Source of the DNA: Streptomyces sp. NBC_00659
GTDB taxonomy: Bacteria; Actinomycetota; Actinomycetes; Streptomycetales; Streptomycetaceae
DNA length: 64,000 bases
Assembly: GCF_036226925.1 (NCBI RefSeq)
Contig: NZ_CP109031.1
Coordinates: 682,001 to 746,000, forward strand
Direction of reading: 5' to 3'
The notes beneath the pieces were generated by a model. It ran no database searches. It saw only the letters and a program-made list of their open reading frames with translations, and was not told the origin of the DNA. This document shows, piece after piece, positions 8,139 through 17,012 of this stretch. The translations under genes and the position numbers were made by a program. Positions within the stretch are counted from its first letter, which is position 1; each line of letters begins with the position of its first letter.

Positions 8139-8596
8139 AGCAGGGCCGGTCGAAAAAACTCAGGCGGGCCGCCGTAGGCGCTTTTCGGTCGTCGTACCTC
8201 CTTCACCTTCCGGTGGCGCGCCGCTGTTCAGGGCGAATGCCGGGGACGCGAAGAGAAACGGGATGATCCGGCCGAAGTGGGTCGGCCCGACGCCGGTCAC
8301 GGGCCGGCCCGCGGTGGCGGTACGCGGCAGTAACACCGCGTACGTCCCCGTCGTCTCGCCCGTCCTGACGGAGTGAGGGCGCCGGGCCGGAGCAGACCGC
8401 CACGCAGACCGTCGGTCGCTGTCGGGCTCCACAAAGCCACACGTTCGGACACCGACAAAGGTCTACCAGAAAGGAAAGCAACAAATATTGACGCAATCGA
8501 CCAGCGCTTGTAACTTCCGTCTCAGTCGCCAGGCAGCCCTGAACTCGGCTGTCCCGAGGGCGAGTTGTAGCTCCACCCTCCACTCCGGGAGCACAC
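8139..8596. other. Divergent intergenic region, no gene seen
   Basis: About 460 nt separate the start of the left operon from the divergent GH54 gene. No reading frame here has credible codon usage on either strand and I see no clear hairpin. The region presumably carries both promoters. The stretch around 8440-8510 is locally less GC-rich than its surroundings, which fits a promoter for the GH54 gene, but no convincing -10/-35 pair could be chosen. Confidence 0.4.
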
Positions 8597-10495
8597 ATGC
8601 GCAGAAGAAGATCTGCCTCCTCGCGTCTCTTCCCCTCACCCACGGCCGGACCCTTACCCTTACCCGGGCTGCGCCGCGCCCTTCTGTCCGTCGCCGCAGT
8701 CCTCGGCCTTCTGGTGACCGTCCTGGTCGGCATGCCCGGCATCGCTCAGGCCGCGGGTTCCCAGCCCTGCGACATCTACGCCGCCGCGGGCACCCCGTGC
8801 GTCGCCGCCCACAGCTCGACACGCGCGCTGTTCTCGGCGTACAACGGCCCGCTCTACCAAGTCACCCGCGTCTCCGACGGCGCGAGCGCCGACATCGGGC
8901 TGCTGGCGGCCGGCGGCTACGCGAACGCCGCCCAGCAGGACGGCTTCTGCGCGAACACCACGTGCAGCATCTCGAAGGTGTACGACCAGACGTCCCGCCA
9001 CAACGACCTGTTCCCCGGCCCCGCGGGCACGGCCGGAATGGGTGCCGACCGGGGTGCGGACGCCGCTGAACTGTCCGTCACGGCGGGCGGCCACAAGGTG
9101 TACGGGATCTGGATCTCCCCCGGAGTCGGCTACCGCTCGCACGGCGCCGCGTCCGGCACCGCGGTCAACGGCCAGCCGGAGGGCGCCTACATGGTCGCCA
9201 GCGGCACCCACGTCGGCTCCGCCTGCTGCTTCGACTACGGCAACGCCGAGGCCACCCCCGCCGACACCGGCAACGGGCACATGGACGCCGTGTCCATCGC
9301 CACCACCTGCTACTTCGCTCCCTGCAGCGGGTCCGGCCCCTGGGTCGAGGCCGACCTGGAGAACGGCATGTTCCAGGGCGACAACGGCTCCAACACCGCG
9401 AACAAGGGGAACAACAGCACGTACGTGACGGCGGTCCTCAAGAACAACGGCCAGACCACCTACGCGTTGAAGGGCGGCAACTCGCAGTCAGGAGGCCTGA
9501 CCACCTGGTGGGACGGGGCGCTGCCCACGCGGGGCGGCTACCGGCCGATGCAGCAGGAGGGCGGCATCATCCTGGGCACGGGCGGCGACAACAGCAACTG
9601 GAACATGGGAACGTTCTTCGAGGGCGTCATGGTCGCGGGCTACCCGACCGACGCGGCCGAGAACGCCGTCCAGGCGAACATCGTCTCCGTGGGCTACTCG
9701 GGCCAGACCAACGTCCCGAACGGTCCGCAGAGCACCATCAGCGGCCCTGGCAGCCAGTGCGTCGACGTCGCCGCGGACGACACCGGGGTGAACGGCGCCG
9801 CCGTACAGCTGTGGAACTGCCAGTCGTACGCCGAGGACCAGTACTGGACGCACAACGCCAACGGATCGCTCGGCACCATCGGCCGCTGCCTGGACATCGT
9901 CGGCAACGGCACCGCCAACGGCACCCAGGTCGAGCTGTGGGACTGCAACGGGGTCGGGGGCCAGAAGTGGGTGCAGCGCGCCGACGGCTCGCTGTTCAAC
10001 CCGCAGTCGGGCCGCTGCCTGGACTCCCCCGACGGCGCCACGGCCAACGGCACCCGCCTGCGCATCTGGGACTGCAACGGCTCCGCAGCGCAGCGGTTCG
10101 CGGTCAACGCGGGCGCGCCCGTCACCGGCCCCGGCGGCACCTGTGCCGATGTGGCCGGTGACGACAACGGCTCCAACGCGACCGCCGTTCAGCTCTGGAG
10201 CTGCCAGTCGTACGCGGTCGACCAGCACTGGTTCCACAGCTCGGACGGCCGGCTGCACACGCTGGGCCGCTGCCTGGACATCATCGGCAACGGCACCGCC
10301 AACGGCACCCAGGCCGAACTGTGGGACTGCAACGCGGCCGGCGGCCAGATCTGGCAGCAGCAGGCCGACGGCTCGCTGCTCAACCCGCAGTCGGGCCGCT
10401 GCCTGGACTCCCCCGACGGCGCCACGGCCAACGGCACCCGCCTGCGCATCTGGGACTGCAACGGCTCCGCCGCACAGAAGTTCGCACTGAGCTGA
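8597..10495 (+). CDS. Secreted GH54 alpha-L-arabinofuranosidase with two CBM13 ricin-type lectin domains
   Basis: 632 aa. An Arg-rich N-terminus and a long hydrophobic core (about 27-52, ending AQAAG) form the signal peptide. Residues about 54-375 match the AbfB catalytic domain: PCDIYAAAGTPCVAAHS, the adjacent-cysteine pair in SACCFDYGNAE, E255 in ADLEN (nucleophile position) and D331 in GGDNSN (acid/base position). The E-to-D spacing of 76 residues equals that of Aspergillus AbfB (E221/D297). Instead of the fungal CBM42, the C-terminus has two beta-trefoil CBM13 lectin domains (about 378-505 and 507-632) with repeated C-L-D and L-W-D-C-N motifs. It should release arabinose from arabinan or arabinoxylan outside the cell. 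GGGAG lies about 6 nt before the ATG. Confidence 0.93.
   Translation: MRRRRSASSRLFPSPTAGPLPLPGLRRALLSVAAVLGLLVTVLVGMPGIAQAAGSQPCDIYAAAGTPCVAAHSSTRALFSAYNGPLYQVTRVSDGASADIGLLAAGGYANAAQQDGFCANTTCSISKVYDQTSRHNDLFPGPAGTAGMGADRGADAAELSVTAGGHKVYGIWISPGVGYRSHGAASGTAVNGQPEGAYMVASGTHVGSACCFDYGNAEATPADTGNGHMDAVSIATTCYFAPCSGSGPWVEADLENGMFQGDNGSNTANKGNNSTYVTAVLKNNGQTTYALKGGNSQSGGLTTWWDGALPTRGGYRPMQQEGGIILGTGGDNSNWNMGTFFEGVMVAGYPTDAAENAVQANIVSVGYSGQTNVPNGPQSTISGPGSQCVDVAADDTGVNGAAVQLWNCQSYAEDQYWTHNANGSLGTIGRCLDIVGNGTANGTQVELWDCNGVGGQKWVQRADGSLFNPQSGRCLDSPDGATANGTRLRIWDCNGSAAQRFAVNAGAPVTGPGGTCADVAGDDNGSNATAVQLWSCQSYAVDQHWFHSSDGRLHTLGRCLDIIGNGTANGTQAELWDCNAAGGQIWQQQADGSLLNPQSGRCLDSPDGATANGTRLRIWDCNGSAAQKFALS
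9996..10470 (+). repeat. 91-bp perfect direct repeat within the two CBM13 domains
   Basis: Bases 9996-10086 are identical to 10380-10470, an offset of 384 bp (128 codons). Sequence on either side is similar but not identical. The two lectin domains thus arose by tandem duplication and this block has been kept identical by recent duplication or gene conversion. Confidence 0.9.
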
Positions 10496-10514
10496 CCCCG
10501 TCTCACCACCCTTC

Positions 10515-10545
10515 GGCCCGGCCGGACTCGACGTCCGGCCGGGCC
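10515..10545 (+). terminator. Hairpin terminator after GH54 gene
   Basis: A perfect 13-bp GC-rich stem (ggcccggccggac / gtccggccgggcc) with a 5-nt loop, 19 nt after the GH54 stop. There is no T-run, as is usual for Streptomyces terminators. Confidence 0.8.
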
Positions 10546-10627
10546 CAGCCGTCGCGGATCACGGACGGCCCGCCCGTAACCGTTCCCCGGATCCGGCGGG
10601 AACGGACCCCGCATCGGCAAGCCGTCC

Positions 10628-10659
10628 TTGACGCTGTCGGCGCCGTCTGTGGTAATCGA
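10628..10659 (+). promoter_or_regulatory. Candidate sigma-70-type promoter, leaderless transcript
   Basis: TTGACG at 10628-10633 and TAATCG at 10653-10658 are separated by 19 nt and end 6 nt before the ATG of the YihY-like gene. That would put transcription start at or near the start codon. No ribosome site is visible, in line with a leaderless mRNA. The spacing is slightly long and this rests on sequence inspection only. Confidence 0.35.
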
Positions 10660-10664
10660 TCTGC

Positions 10665-11522
10665 ATGCCGAAAAACGCCCCACCGGACGCCGACGACCAC
10701 GACCGGCCCACCGCGCGGGTACGGCTGTCCACGGCGCTGCGCGACTCCCCGGCCGGCCGGGGATGGCGGCACGGCAAGGACATCGAACTGGGGCAGAGGT
10801 CGCTGGGCTTCGCGGCCCTCGGTTTCCTCACGCTGGTGCCCCTCCTGGTCGTCGTCTCCGCCGCCGATCCGGCGCACGGGCGGGGCTTCGCACAGTGGCT
10901 GGGGGACGGCCTCGGGGTGTCCAGGGCCGCCAGGGACGAGGTCGCGCGGCTGTTCGCCGGGCCCGCGCAGGTGCGGCAGACCACGACGGCCTTCGGTCTC
11001 GCCGCGCTCGCCGTCTTCGGCCTGAGCTTCGGCGCGGCGGTGCAGACCGGCTACGAGAAGATCTGGGACCTGCCCGCGGCCCGCTGGTACGCCAGATGGC
11101 GCCAGGTCCTCTGGCTCGCCGTGCTCATCGGCACCATCTACGTGACCGCGACGACCACGTTGTGGCGCCACTCGGCCGCCGGAACGGTGACCGCGGCACT
11201 GAGCGCCGTCCTGTTCTTCTGGTGGTCGCAGTGGATGCTGCTCGGCGGCAGGATCGCCGGGAAGGCACTCCTGCCCGGCGCCGTACTGACGGCACTCGGC
11301 CTGTTCGGTCTACGGATGTTCTCGCGTCTGGTCTTCTCGCCCCTGATCGCCTCCAGCACCGTCAACTACGGTCCTTTCGGCACCGTCCTGGTCGTCCAGT
11401 CCTGGCTGGTCGGTGTCGGCGTCGTCGTCTTCGGCGGCGCGCTGGTGGGGCGGCTGGCGCACGAGGAGATCATCACCGCGGTGGAGACCCTTCTGCGCCG
11501 GGCGCAGCATCGTAGGGGGTGA
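10665..11522 (+). CDS. YihY/BrkB-family inner membrane protein
   Basis: 285 aa with six hydrophobic segments (about 46-67, 105-125, 145-165, 175-195, 200-220 and 240-265), matching the six-helix YihY/BrkB (formerly RNase BN) family. Conserved family features include the YEKIWDLP-like stretch after the second helix and a small-residue-rich last helix. Family members are membrane proteins of uncertain function, sometimes linked to complement resistance or lipid movement. It stands alone, with its own candidate promoter and a terminator on either side. The family assignment is good; the function is not known. Confidence 0.85.
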   Translation: MPKNAPPDADDHDRPTARVRLSTALRDSPAGRGWRHGKDIELGQRSLGFAALGFLTLVPLLVVVSAADPAHGRGFAQWLGDGLGVSRAARDEVARLFAGPAQVRQTTTAFGLAALAVFGLSFGAAVQTGYEKIWDLPAARWYARWRQVLWLAVLIGTIYVTATTTLWRHSAAGTVTAALSAVLFFWWSQWMLLGGRIAGKALLPGAVLTALGLFGLRMFSRLVFSPLIASSTVNYGPFGTVLVVQSWLVGVGVVVFGGALVGRLAHEEIITAVETLLRRAQHRRG

Positions 11523-11559
11523 GTCCGGGCGGCCTTCCTCGGACTCCGGCTCCGCCCGG
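11521..11559. terminator. Short inverted repeat between convergent genes
   Basis: An 8-bp inverted repeat (ccgggcgg at 11525-11532 and ccgcccgg at 11552-11559) lies between two convergent genes whose stops are about 38 nt apart. A competing gagtcc/ggactc pairing is also present. It may serve as a weak two-way terminator. Confidence 0.4.
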
Positions 11560-12375
11560 TCAGACGGGCTCGCCGAGCGGGCCGGTGGCCTCCTTGCCCG
11601 GCGGGGATGCCGGGGACGGCTCCCGGTCCCAGCGCAGGGCGAGGACCGTGGCCGGGACCGCGATCAGGGCCCAGAGGACCACGGCCATGACCACAGCCGT
11701 CCAGGTGTCCCAGAAATGACCGGCGGAGAAACCCGCGACCAGTGGCACGGCGATCACGCCCACGGGCGTCGCTTTTCGGAACGGTACGCGGGGATCGGCG
11801 GGGCGGCCGGTGGCGAGGCAGCGGGCCCGCCGGGCGCTGCCGAACGCGGCGATGAAGGCCAGGGCCGCCGGCCAGACGGCGATCAGGGCGGCTCCAGTGA
11901 GCACGGTGGGGTCCTCGTCCGGCAGTCCCGCGAGCCTCTCGCTCACCCCGCCCTGGCTGACGGAGACCGCGTCGTTCCGCCACGTGGTGACGTCCACCCG
12001 CTCCCCCGGCTGGACGAGTTCGGAGAGGTCACCGTGCGCGTCGAGGTCGATGGACCGATCGGCGGGGGCGGGAACCGGCGGCCGCAGCCGTACGCGGAAG
12101 GCCTTCGTCCTGCCGCTCTTGACCGTCCGGGCGGAGAGGACCGTGCCCCGGATCGTGCGCAGGCAGCCGGCGCCGTCGTCCCGTGCCGGAGCTTCACCGG
12201 CGCACGGCCGGGCGTCGCGGAAGGCCGTCTCCGTGGCGACCTTTCCGGGGACGTACAGGCTCGGCACCACGGCCACCGCCGACAGGGACAGTCCGAGCAG
12301 CGCCCATGCCACCGCCTGCCACCACTCCTTTCGGATCCGCGCCGAGATCCACCGGTCCGTCGTCCGCACAGCCAC
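11560..12375 (-). CDS. Hypothetical integral membrane protein
   Basis: 271 aa. An N-terminal transmembrane helix (about 19-40) is followed by a 110-residue extracytoplasmic region with a possible disulphide pair in the CAGEAPARDDGAGC stretch. Three hydrophobic segments follow in the C-terminal half (about 155-175, 205-225 and 230-250). This layout resembles the many Streptomyces membrane proteins that hold a small beta domain between helices; no named domain is recognised. I chose the GTG at 12375 because aaggagg lies 7 nt upstream. An ATG 27 nt further out has no ribosome site. It converges with the YihY-like gene and follows the PASTA-containing gene on the same strand after a gap. Confidence 0.75.
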   Translation of the reverse strand: MAVRTTDRWISARIRKEWWQAVAWALLGLSLSAVAVVPSLYVPGKVATETAFRDARPCAGEAPARDDGAGCLRTIRGTVLSARTVKSGRTKAFRVRLRPPVPAPADRSIDLDAHGDLSELVQPGERVDVTTWRNDAVSVSQGGVSERLAGLPDEDPTVLTGAALIAVWPAALAFIAAFGSARRARCLATGRPADPRVPFRKATPVGVIAVPLVAGFSAGHFWDTWTAVVMAVVLWALIAVPATVLALRWDREPSPASPPGKEATGPLGEPV

Positions 12376-12544
12376 TCCCGTGCCTCCTTCGTTCCGGAGC
12401 ATTAGGTCACACCTTGCCGATCGGCCGACATGGCAGGTCCCGGAAGCGTGGAGCCCCGGCTGAACTGCCGGTTTCCGGCAACATGGGATGCTCACGGGGC
12501 CGGCCCCCGACCAGCCGGAGCCACGGCCCGACGGGCGCTCCCGA

Positions 12545-14254
12545 TCAGCCGGAGTTGTAGCCCCAACGGGCCTGACCGTCCCTGCCCATGAAGCACTTCG
12601 CGGGGCGGCCGTCGGCCGTGGTCGCGGTGGCACCCACAGGAGAGCAGTACTGCCCGAACCCGACGCCGGACCCGCCGCCCGTGCCGCCCGTGCCGCCCGT
12701 GCCGCCGGTGGTTCCGCCCGAGGTCCCGGAGGAGCCGCCCGCGGAACCACCACTCACCGCGCCGCCTCCTGCCGTGCCGCCCGCCGTGGCGGAGCCGCTC
12801 GTGCCCCCGGTACCCGGTTTCGGCTCGGGTCTGGGCTTCGGCTTCGGTTTGGGCTTCGGCTTCGGCTTCGGGCTGGGCTTCGGGCTGGGCTCGGTGCAGG
12901 AGTCACCAGGACCGATCAGCCACAGGTCCGCCCGGGTCGAGAGCAGAACCTCGCGGTCGGGTGCCGGCTGCTGGCGGCACACCCGCCAGTCGTCCACGTC
13001 CCGGGAACCGTGGTCGAGACGCTCACCCGTGTGCGCGTGCAAGGCGGCCGTGTACACGAACCCCAGGTCGTCCACGGCACGTGAGGCCTCGCCGAAACTT
13101 TCGCCCCGGAGGTCCGGCATGACGATCCGTCGGGGGCCGAGCAGCCGCGTGGGGCACGCCTCCTGCTCGGGGACCGCGTAGAGCGTCAGCACCCTGACAG
13201 CCGGGCGGACCGTTTCCTTTCGGGAGGGCGCCTGGAAGCAGACCCGCCAGCCGGGCGCCGAATGCTTCACCGGCCTGAAGGACGAGGAGGCATCGACCGT
13301 CGTCACGGCCATCCAGGACTGGCGTCGCGCGTCCGCGACGGCCGTGGTGAGCGCCGTTCCCTTGAAGTCCCGTACCGCCACGGGGCCGTCGGCGCCTGCC
13401 CGGGCCGGTGTCTCGTGTCCCGCGCCCCAGGCGGCGGAGACCATCGTCATCGCGACCATGGAGGCGAGGATGGGGCGTCTGCGGGCCCAGGCCCATACCC
13501 GGGCTCGGCCGTGGGGGCGTACGACGGAGCCGGCGGGCAGCATCTCGCCCGTCTCCGCGAGCAGTTCCCCCTTCGGGTCGAGCGTGGACCCGTGCAGTTT
13601 GTACTCCTTGCCGTCGACGACGATGACGGTGGAGTCGAGGATGCCGTGCTCCCGGCGAAGGATGGACACGGGCTCGGGCACCCGGGTCGCCTTGGGGGCC
13701 ATGAGGCTGCGGAGCAGCACGAGTCCACGCCCGGTGAGTGCGGCGTAGCCCCAGCCGCAGTGGTAGAGGGACCGCACGGATTCACCGGGTCCGAGTTCCG
13801 CGAGCAGTGCCTTCTTGTGGTCGGCGGGCAGCGACAGCTTCTCCCCGGCGACGACCGCGGCCAGGCGCGGATCATCGGCGGTGGAGGCCTGCCCCACGTT
13901 CCCGGTCCCCGGCAGAAGGTCGCCGGACGGGTCGATCAGCGAACCCCACACGGTGATCCGTCGCCCCTCCACGGACACGTCCACGCGTGACGCGGCCCCG
14001 TGCGCGGGGCGCATGACCACCAGAGGCCGGTCGACCCGCGCGGGCGTCTCCCCGTTCAGGAGGATGAGCGCGTCGGTGGTGAGCGCGGCGTATCCCAGCC
14101 CCTGGTGGTAGAGCGCGATCACCCTCTCCCTGGACCCGAGCGTACGGAGCAGGGCGTCGGCCTGGCGGAGGGGAAGGGGGACGATCTCGCGGGCGGCCAC
14201 CTCGGCGGTGCGCGGGTCGTCACGCAGCCGACGCTGCGCGGGGGTTGGGGACAT
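12545..14254 (-). CDS. Membrane-anchored protein: two N-terminal repeats, PASTA-like domain, Pro/Lys- and Gly-rich stalk
   Basis: 569 aa with an unusual architecture. Two related cytoplasmic modules (about 18-110 and 118-225) each contain a Y-H-x-G-x-G-Y-A-A-L-T core followed by a hydrophobic strand, possibly PH-like folds. A transmembrane helix lies near 240-258. Outside are an unrecognised domain with Cys pairs (about 290-345) and a PASTA-like unit starting VMPDLRGESFGEASRAVDDL. A Pro-Lys repeat (PKPKPK type, about 440-465), a Gly/Ser/Thr-rich stretch and a small C-terminal domain with two Cys (about 530-569) complete it. PASTA units bind peptidoglycan or muropeptides, so a cell-wall sensor or linker role is plausible. 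It has no kinase domain. The low-complexity region is visible as a G+T-rich plus-strand tract around 12810-12890. Confidence 0.75.
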   Translation of the reverse strand: MSPTPAQRRLRDDPRTAEVAAREIVPLPLRQADALLRTLGSRERVIALYHQGLGYAALTTDALILLNGETPARVDRPLVVMRPAHGAASRVDVSVEGRRITVWGSLIDPSGDLLPGTGNVGQASTADDPRLAAVVAGEKLSLPADHKKALLAELGPGESVRSLYHCGWGYAALTGRGLVLLRSLMAPKATRVPEPVSILRREHGILDSTVIVVDGKEYKLHGSTLDPKGELLAETGEMLPAGSVVRPHGRARVWAWARRRPILASMVAMTMVSAAWGAGHETPARAGADGPVAVRDFKGTALTTAVADARRQSWMAVTTVDASSSFRPVKHSAPGWRVCFQAPSRKETVRPAVRVLTLYAVPEQEACPTRLLGPRRIVMPDLRGESFGEASRAVDDLGFVYTAALHAHTGERLDHGSRDVDDWRVCRQQPAPDREVLLSTRADLWLIGPGDSCTEPSPKPSPKPKPKPKPKPKPRPEPKPGTGGTSGSATAGGTAGGGAVSGGSAGGSSGTSGGTTGGTGGTGGTGGGSGVGFGQYCSPVGATATTADGRPAKCFMGRDGQARWGYNSG

Positions 14255-14379
14255 AGGCGGAGAATAGCCGCTGTCGATCTTCGGCAGAAACTCCGCTCCA
14301 TGAACCGATGCAGGGCTGTGACCTGCACAGATGATGCCGCCTCGCCGGAACGCGAAGCAAAGCTGTCCGGGAGAGGACG

Positions 14380-15129
14380 TCAGCCGATCAGTTCCGGCGC
14401 GAGCCGGTGATACCGCACCAGGAGCACGTTGAGCGCCGCGATGATCAGGACCGCGGCGGCGATGGCGAGCAACGCGCGGCCCGTCCCCCACGGCGTGATG
14501 AGCGTGCCGAGGGCGCCGCCCACGAAGATGCCGCCGACGGTGGCGACGAGCCGGGGACGGATCGTGTGCCGTTCCGGTGTCGCGGGGACGGCTCCGGTGA
14601 GGCCGTGGATGAGGCGGACCAGCGACACCTGGACGAGCAAGGTGGGCATACCGGGAACAGCGGCGCGCAGTGCGGTGTCCGCGCGCAGTCCCATGGCGAA
14701 GCCGACGATGGCGATGACCAGGTTGTCCGGGTCCTCGGCGAGCGAGCCGGAACCGTGCCTCCACAGCGCTGTCGCGCCCGCGAGCGCCAGCAGTACCCCT
14801 TCCGCCGCCAGCGCGGCCGCGAACCAGTGCCGGTGGTGTGCGACGAGACCCTTGGTGGTCAGGGCGCCGGCCAGGGCACCGAGGACGAAGGCGACCAGGG
14901 CGATCGCTGGGCGGGCCACCGACACCTGTCCCTCACCGGCTACGGCGAAGGACAGGAAGAGCACGTTGCCCGTGGCCAGGGCGGTGAAGACGTGGCCCAT
15001 GGTCAGGAAGCTGACCGCGTCGGCCGCGCCCGCCAGGACGGTGAGGGTCGCCATGACGACGGTCCGTTGGCGTTCGCGTCGTTCGGCGGACGGCAGCGGT
15101 GGCGGTGGCGGTGCGGATTCTTCACTCAT
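14380..15129 (-). CDS. DUF1275 (YoaK-family) membrane protein
   Basis: 249 aa. A short Pro-rich cytoplasmic tail is followed by six or seven hydrophobic segments. The first contains LAGAADAVSFLTMGHVFTALATGNVLFL, whose G-A-x-D-x-x-S-F and T-G-N motifs identify the YoaK/DUF1275 family. Members are predicted transporters with no firmly established substrate. The ATG at 15129 gives the canonical N-terminus. The gene is monocistronic in appearance, with 125 nt to the next gene on the same strand. Confidence 0.88.
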   Translation of the reverse strand: MSEESAPPPPPLPSAERRERQRTVVMATLTVLAGAADAVSFLTMGHVFTALATGNVLFLSFAVAGEGQVSVARPAIALVAFVLGALAGALTTKGLVAHHRHWFAAALAAEGVLLALAGATALWRHGSGSLAEDPDNLVIAIVGFAMGLRADTALRAAVPGMPTLLVQVSLVRLIHGLTGAVPATPERHTIRPRLVATVGGIFVGGALGTLITPWGTGRALLAIAAAVLIIAALNVLLVRYHRLAPELIG

Positions 15130-15539
15130 GTGGTCAGTCTCGACACCGGCGGCTCCACAGTCGCGGAGTCGGGTCCGACACGCGCCGGCCGTGCCGCCAA
15201 TGGACGGCGCGCCGGGGCCCGCCGTCGGCGTGCGCGCGCTGTGCAAGGGCCCGGCTTTCCGTACCCCTCCTATGCTGCTCACCCACTGATCGCCGAGACG
15301 AGGGAGACCAGGAGCTGACAACTCTCCTGCGCGGCATCGACCACATCACCGACTCCGCCCCCCTTGGACCGCTGGCCTGGCGGGCTCGGATTCAGCAGTA
15401 CCGGGCCACACTTCGGTACTGGTGGTGCGGGACGCCAGCGGCCGCTCACAGCGCAGGGAGCACCAACCGGAGCGGAGCCGGGAGCCGGGAGCCGTAGCAT
15501 GCATGTGATTCCTTTGCGGTAACGACCGGGGGACACACG
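15130..15539 (+). other. Intergenic region with a possible decayed coding remnant
   Basis: About 410 nt between divergent genes. In one plus-strand frame (about 15310-15420) there is a protein-like stretch, LTTLLRGIDHITDSAPLG then WRARIQQYRATLRYW, preceded by aggag. The frame soon degenerates into Ala/Arg/Gly-rich sequence and no family is recognised. It is either a chance reading or the start of a broken gene. Nothing else stands out. Confidence 0.3.
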
Positions 15540-16100
15540 GTGTCAGGGATGACGCGTAGAACATCCATAGCGGTGGTCGGCTGCCTTGTACTCGCTGGTT
15601 GCACCTCCACCAGTTCCCCTTCACAGCCGCCCTCCCGCTCCTCGGGTAAGGCTCCTGCGCAGCCCTCCGATCCGGTCGCGGCAGAGACAACGCTCAACTG
15701 CTCGGACCCGATCGTCACCGACCGGCCCGCCGATAATCTCCACACCGTCAAAGGCGTCGTGGCACTGCCCGTGGCCAGTACAGCCGGCGCGCTGAGGGCG
15801 AACCCGGTCCACCCTCGGTCACACGCGGAGCTGTTCGCCAAACAGGGCCTGGTTGTCAGAGCAGGTCGAACATTCGATCTGGTAGTCCCGCCCGAGGAGA
15901 GGAACCGCCTGGCGATGGAGTGGGGCAGTTCGGGTCACAAGACGTGGCGTCTGCACGTGTCCTGCCCACACACGACCACCGCCGGCTGGCTCGCCTTCCC
16001 GGGCGGCTACTACGTGCCTCGCCGCGCATGCGTTTCACTGATCGTGCACTCCGCGAGCACGCAGGAACGCGTACGCATCGGCGTCGGCGTAGCCTGCTGA
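15540..16100 (+). CDS. Secreted lipoprotein of unknown function
   Basis: 186 aa. A short Arg-bearing N-terminus, a hydrophobic core and a lipobox LAGC (Cys at about residue 21) mark a lipid-anchored envelope protein. A Ser/Pro-rich linker (about 22-45) leads to a compact domain with Cys in NCSDPI, a second in HVSCPH and two more near the C-terminus (RRACVSLIV and GVAC), possibly forming two disulphides. No family is recognised. The GTG at 15540 has gggggacac upstream; an ATG three codons in is an alternative. It stands alone on the plus strand. Confidence 0.7.
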   Translation: MSGMTRRTSIAVVGCLVLAGCTSTSSPSQPPSRSSGKAPAQPSDPVAAETTLNCSDPIVTDRPADNLHTVKGVVALPVASTAGALRANPVHPRSHAELFAKQGLVVRAGRTFDLVVPPEERNRLAMEWGSSGHKTWRLHVSCPHTTTAGWLAFPGGYYVPRRACVSLIVHSASTQERVRIGVGVAC

Positions 16101-16296
16101 AGCCGTGGACCGTCCCCGCCGCGGCGGTCCCGCCCGGTGCGCAACACCGATGAGCGTGCCCCGATCCCCGGCAGCGGCCGCGCCGCCCGTCCTCGCCTTC
16201 CCCCGAGAAGAGAGTCTCCACGGGACATCACCAGGCATCGGGGTGCCAGGGTTGTGACAGGCTTCCCTCCCGAACCGGATGAGAGGGGTGACGGTC

Positions 16297-16803
16297 GTGT
16301 CGAGTGGCGCCGTGTCAGCGGACGATCCTGGCTGGGACCCGGACGAGCACGTGCGGTTCGCTCGTTACCGGAGGGCGTTCGACGAGGTCGCCCCGGCGAA
16401 TGCTGCTTCCCTCATCGCCCGAGTACTCACCGATCCGGATAAAGCAATGGCGAACAGCGCCGTCTGCGAGTACCTCGACGGACGAGCCGCTGAACTGCTC
16501 ACGGATCCCGGCTATCCTGCCTGGTGCCTGGAGATGACTGGCCCCGTCGGAGTGGACGACTTCTCCACACGGCGCCTCAATGAGTGGACCTTGCTGCGGG
16601 CGATGACCTTGAACGAGCCGTGGGACGCCGAGAACCTGCTTACGGCCTCCAACTGGCTACAGCTCCGCACCGCCGAGAAGTTCTCAGACGTGACCGTTCT
16701 GGAAGTTCTGGCCGAGAGTGGCCGCACCCGCCGCATCCGCAACATCGCCGAGTCCCGGCTGTCCGCCGCCCAGCGGTCGATGCCGGCCGGACCGGTGCGC
16801 TGA
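16297..16803 (+). CDS. Hypothetical conserved-looking helical protein
   Basis: 168 aa, acidic N-terminus (DDPGWDPDEHVRFARYRRAF), predicted mostly helical with no membrane segment or recognised domain. Trp- and Leu-rich sections (LNEWTLLRAMTLNEPWDAENLLTA) and an Arg-rich end suggest a small soluble helical-repeat protein. I prefer the GTG at 16297, which follows gagagggg by 8 nt; the ATG at 16279 lacks a ribosome site. Neighbouring genes give no functional clue. Confidence 0.65.
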   Translation: MSSGAVSADDPGWDPDEHVRFARYRRAFDEVAPANAASLIARVLTDPDKAMANSAVCEYLDGRAAELLTDPGYPAWCLEMTGPVGVDDFSTRRLNEWTLLRAMTLNEPWDAENLLTASNWLQLRTAEKFSDVTVLEVLAESGRTRRIRNIAESRLSAAQRSMPAGPVR

Positions 16804-17012
16804 GCCCCGGGCCCTTCGGCGCGAGCCGATACAAGGGCCGGACGCTCAACCGACGTCGGGCTGCCGATCGCGGGGAAATACGTGAGGTTGAGAAACCGGA
16901 CTGTTGCCGGCCATGGCAGCCGGGCACCGGAGTGCGGCCGTGGTCGCCCGTGTGGTGCTGCGATCCATCGACCTCAAACCACACGCTGTCCGTGAGGCAG
17001 CAGTGCCGACAG
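16804..17012. other. Intergenic stretch, no gene seen
   Basis: No credible reading frame. Local GC is a little lower than average around 16960-17010. Together with the possible pseudogene downstream, about 700 nt here lack an intact gene. Confidence 0.35.

Noticed and set aside
9996..10470. CRISPR-like spacing of repeats in the GH54 gene
   Set aside because: The repeats are codon-aligned copies of a CBM13 lectin module at a single 384-bp offset, not short spaced repeats.
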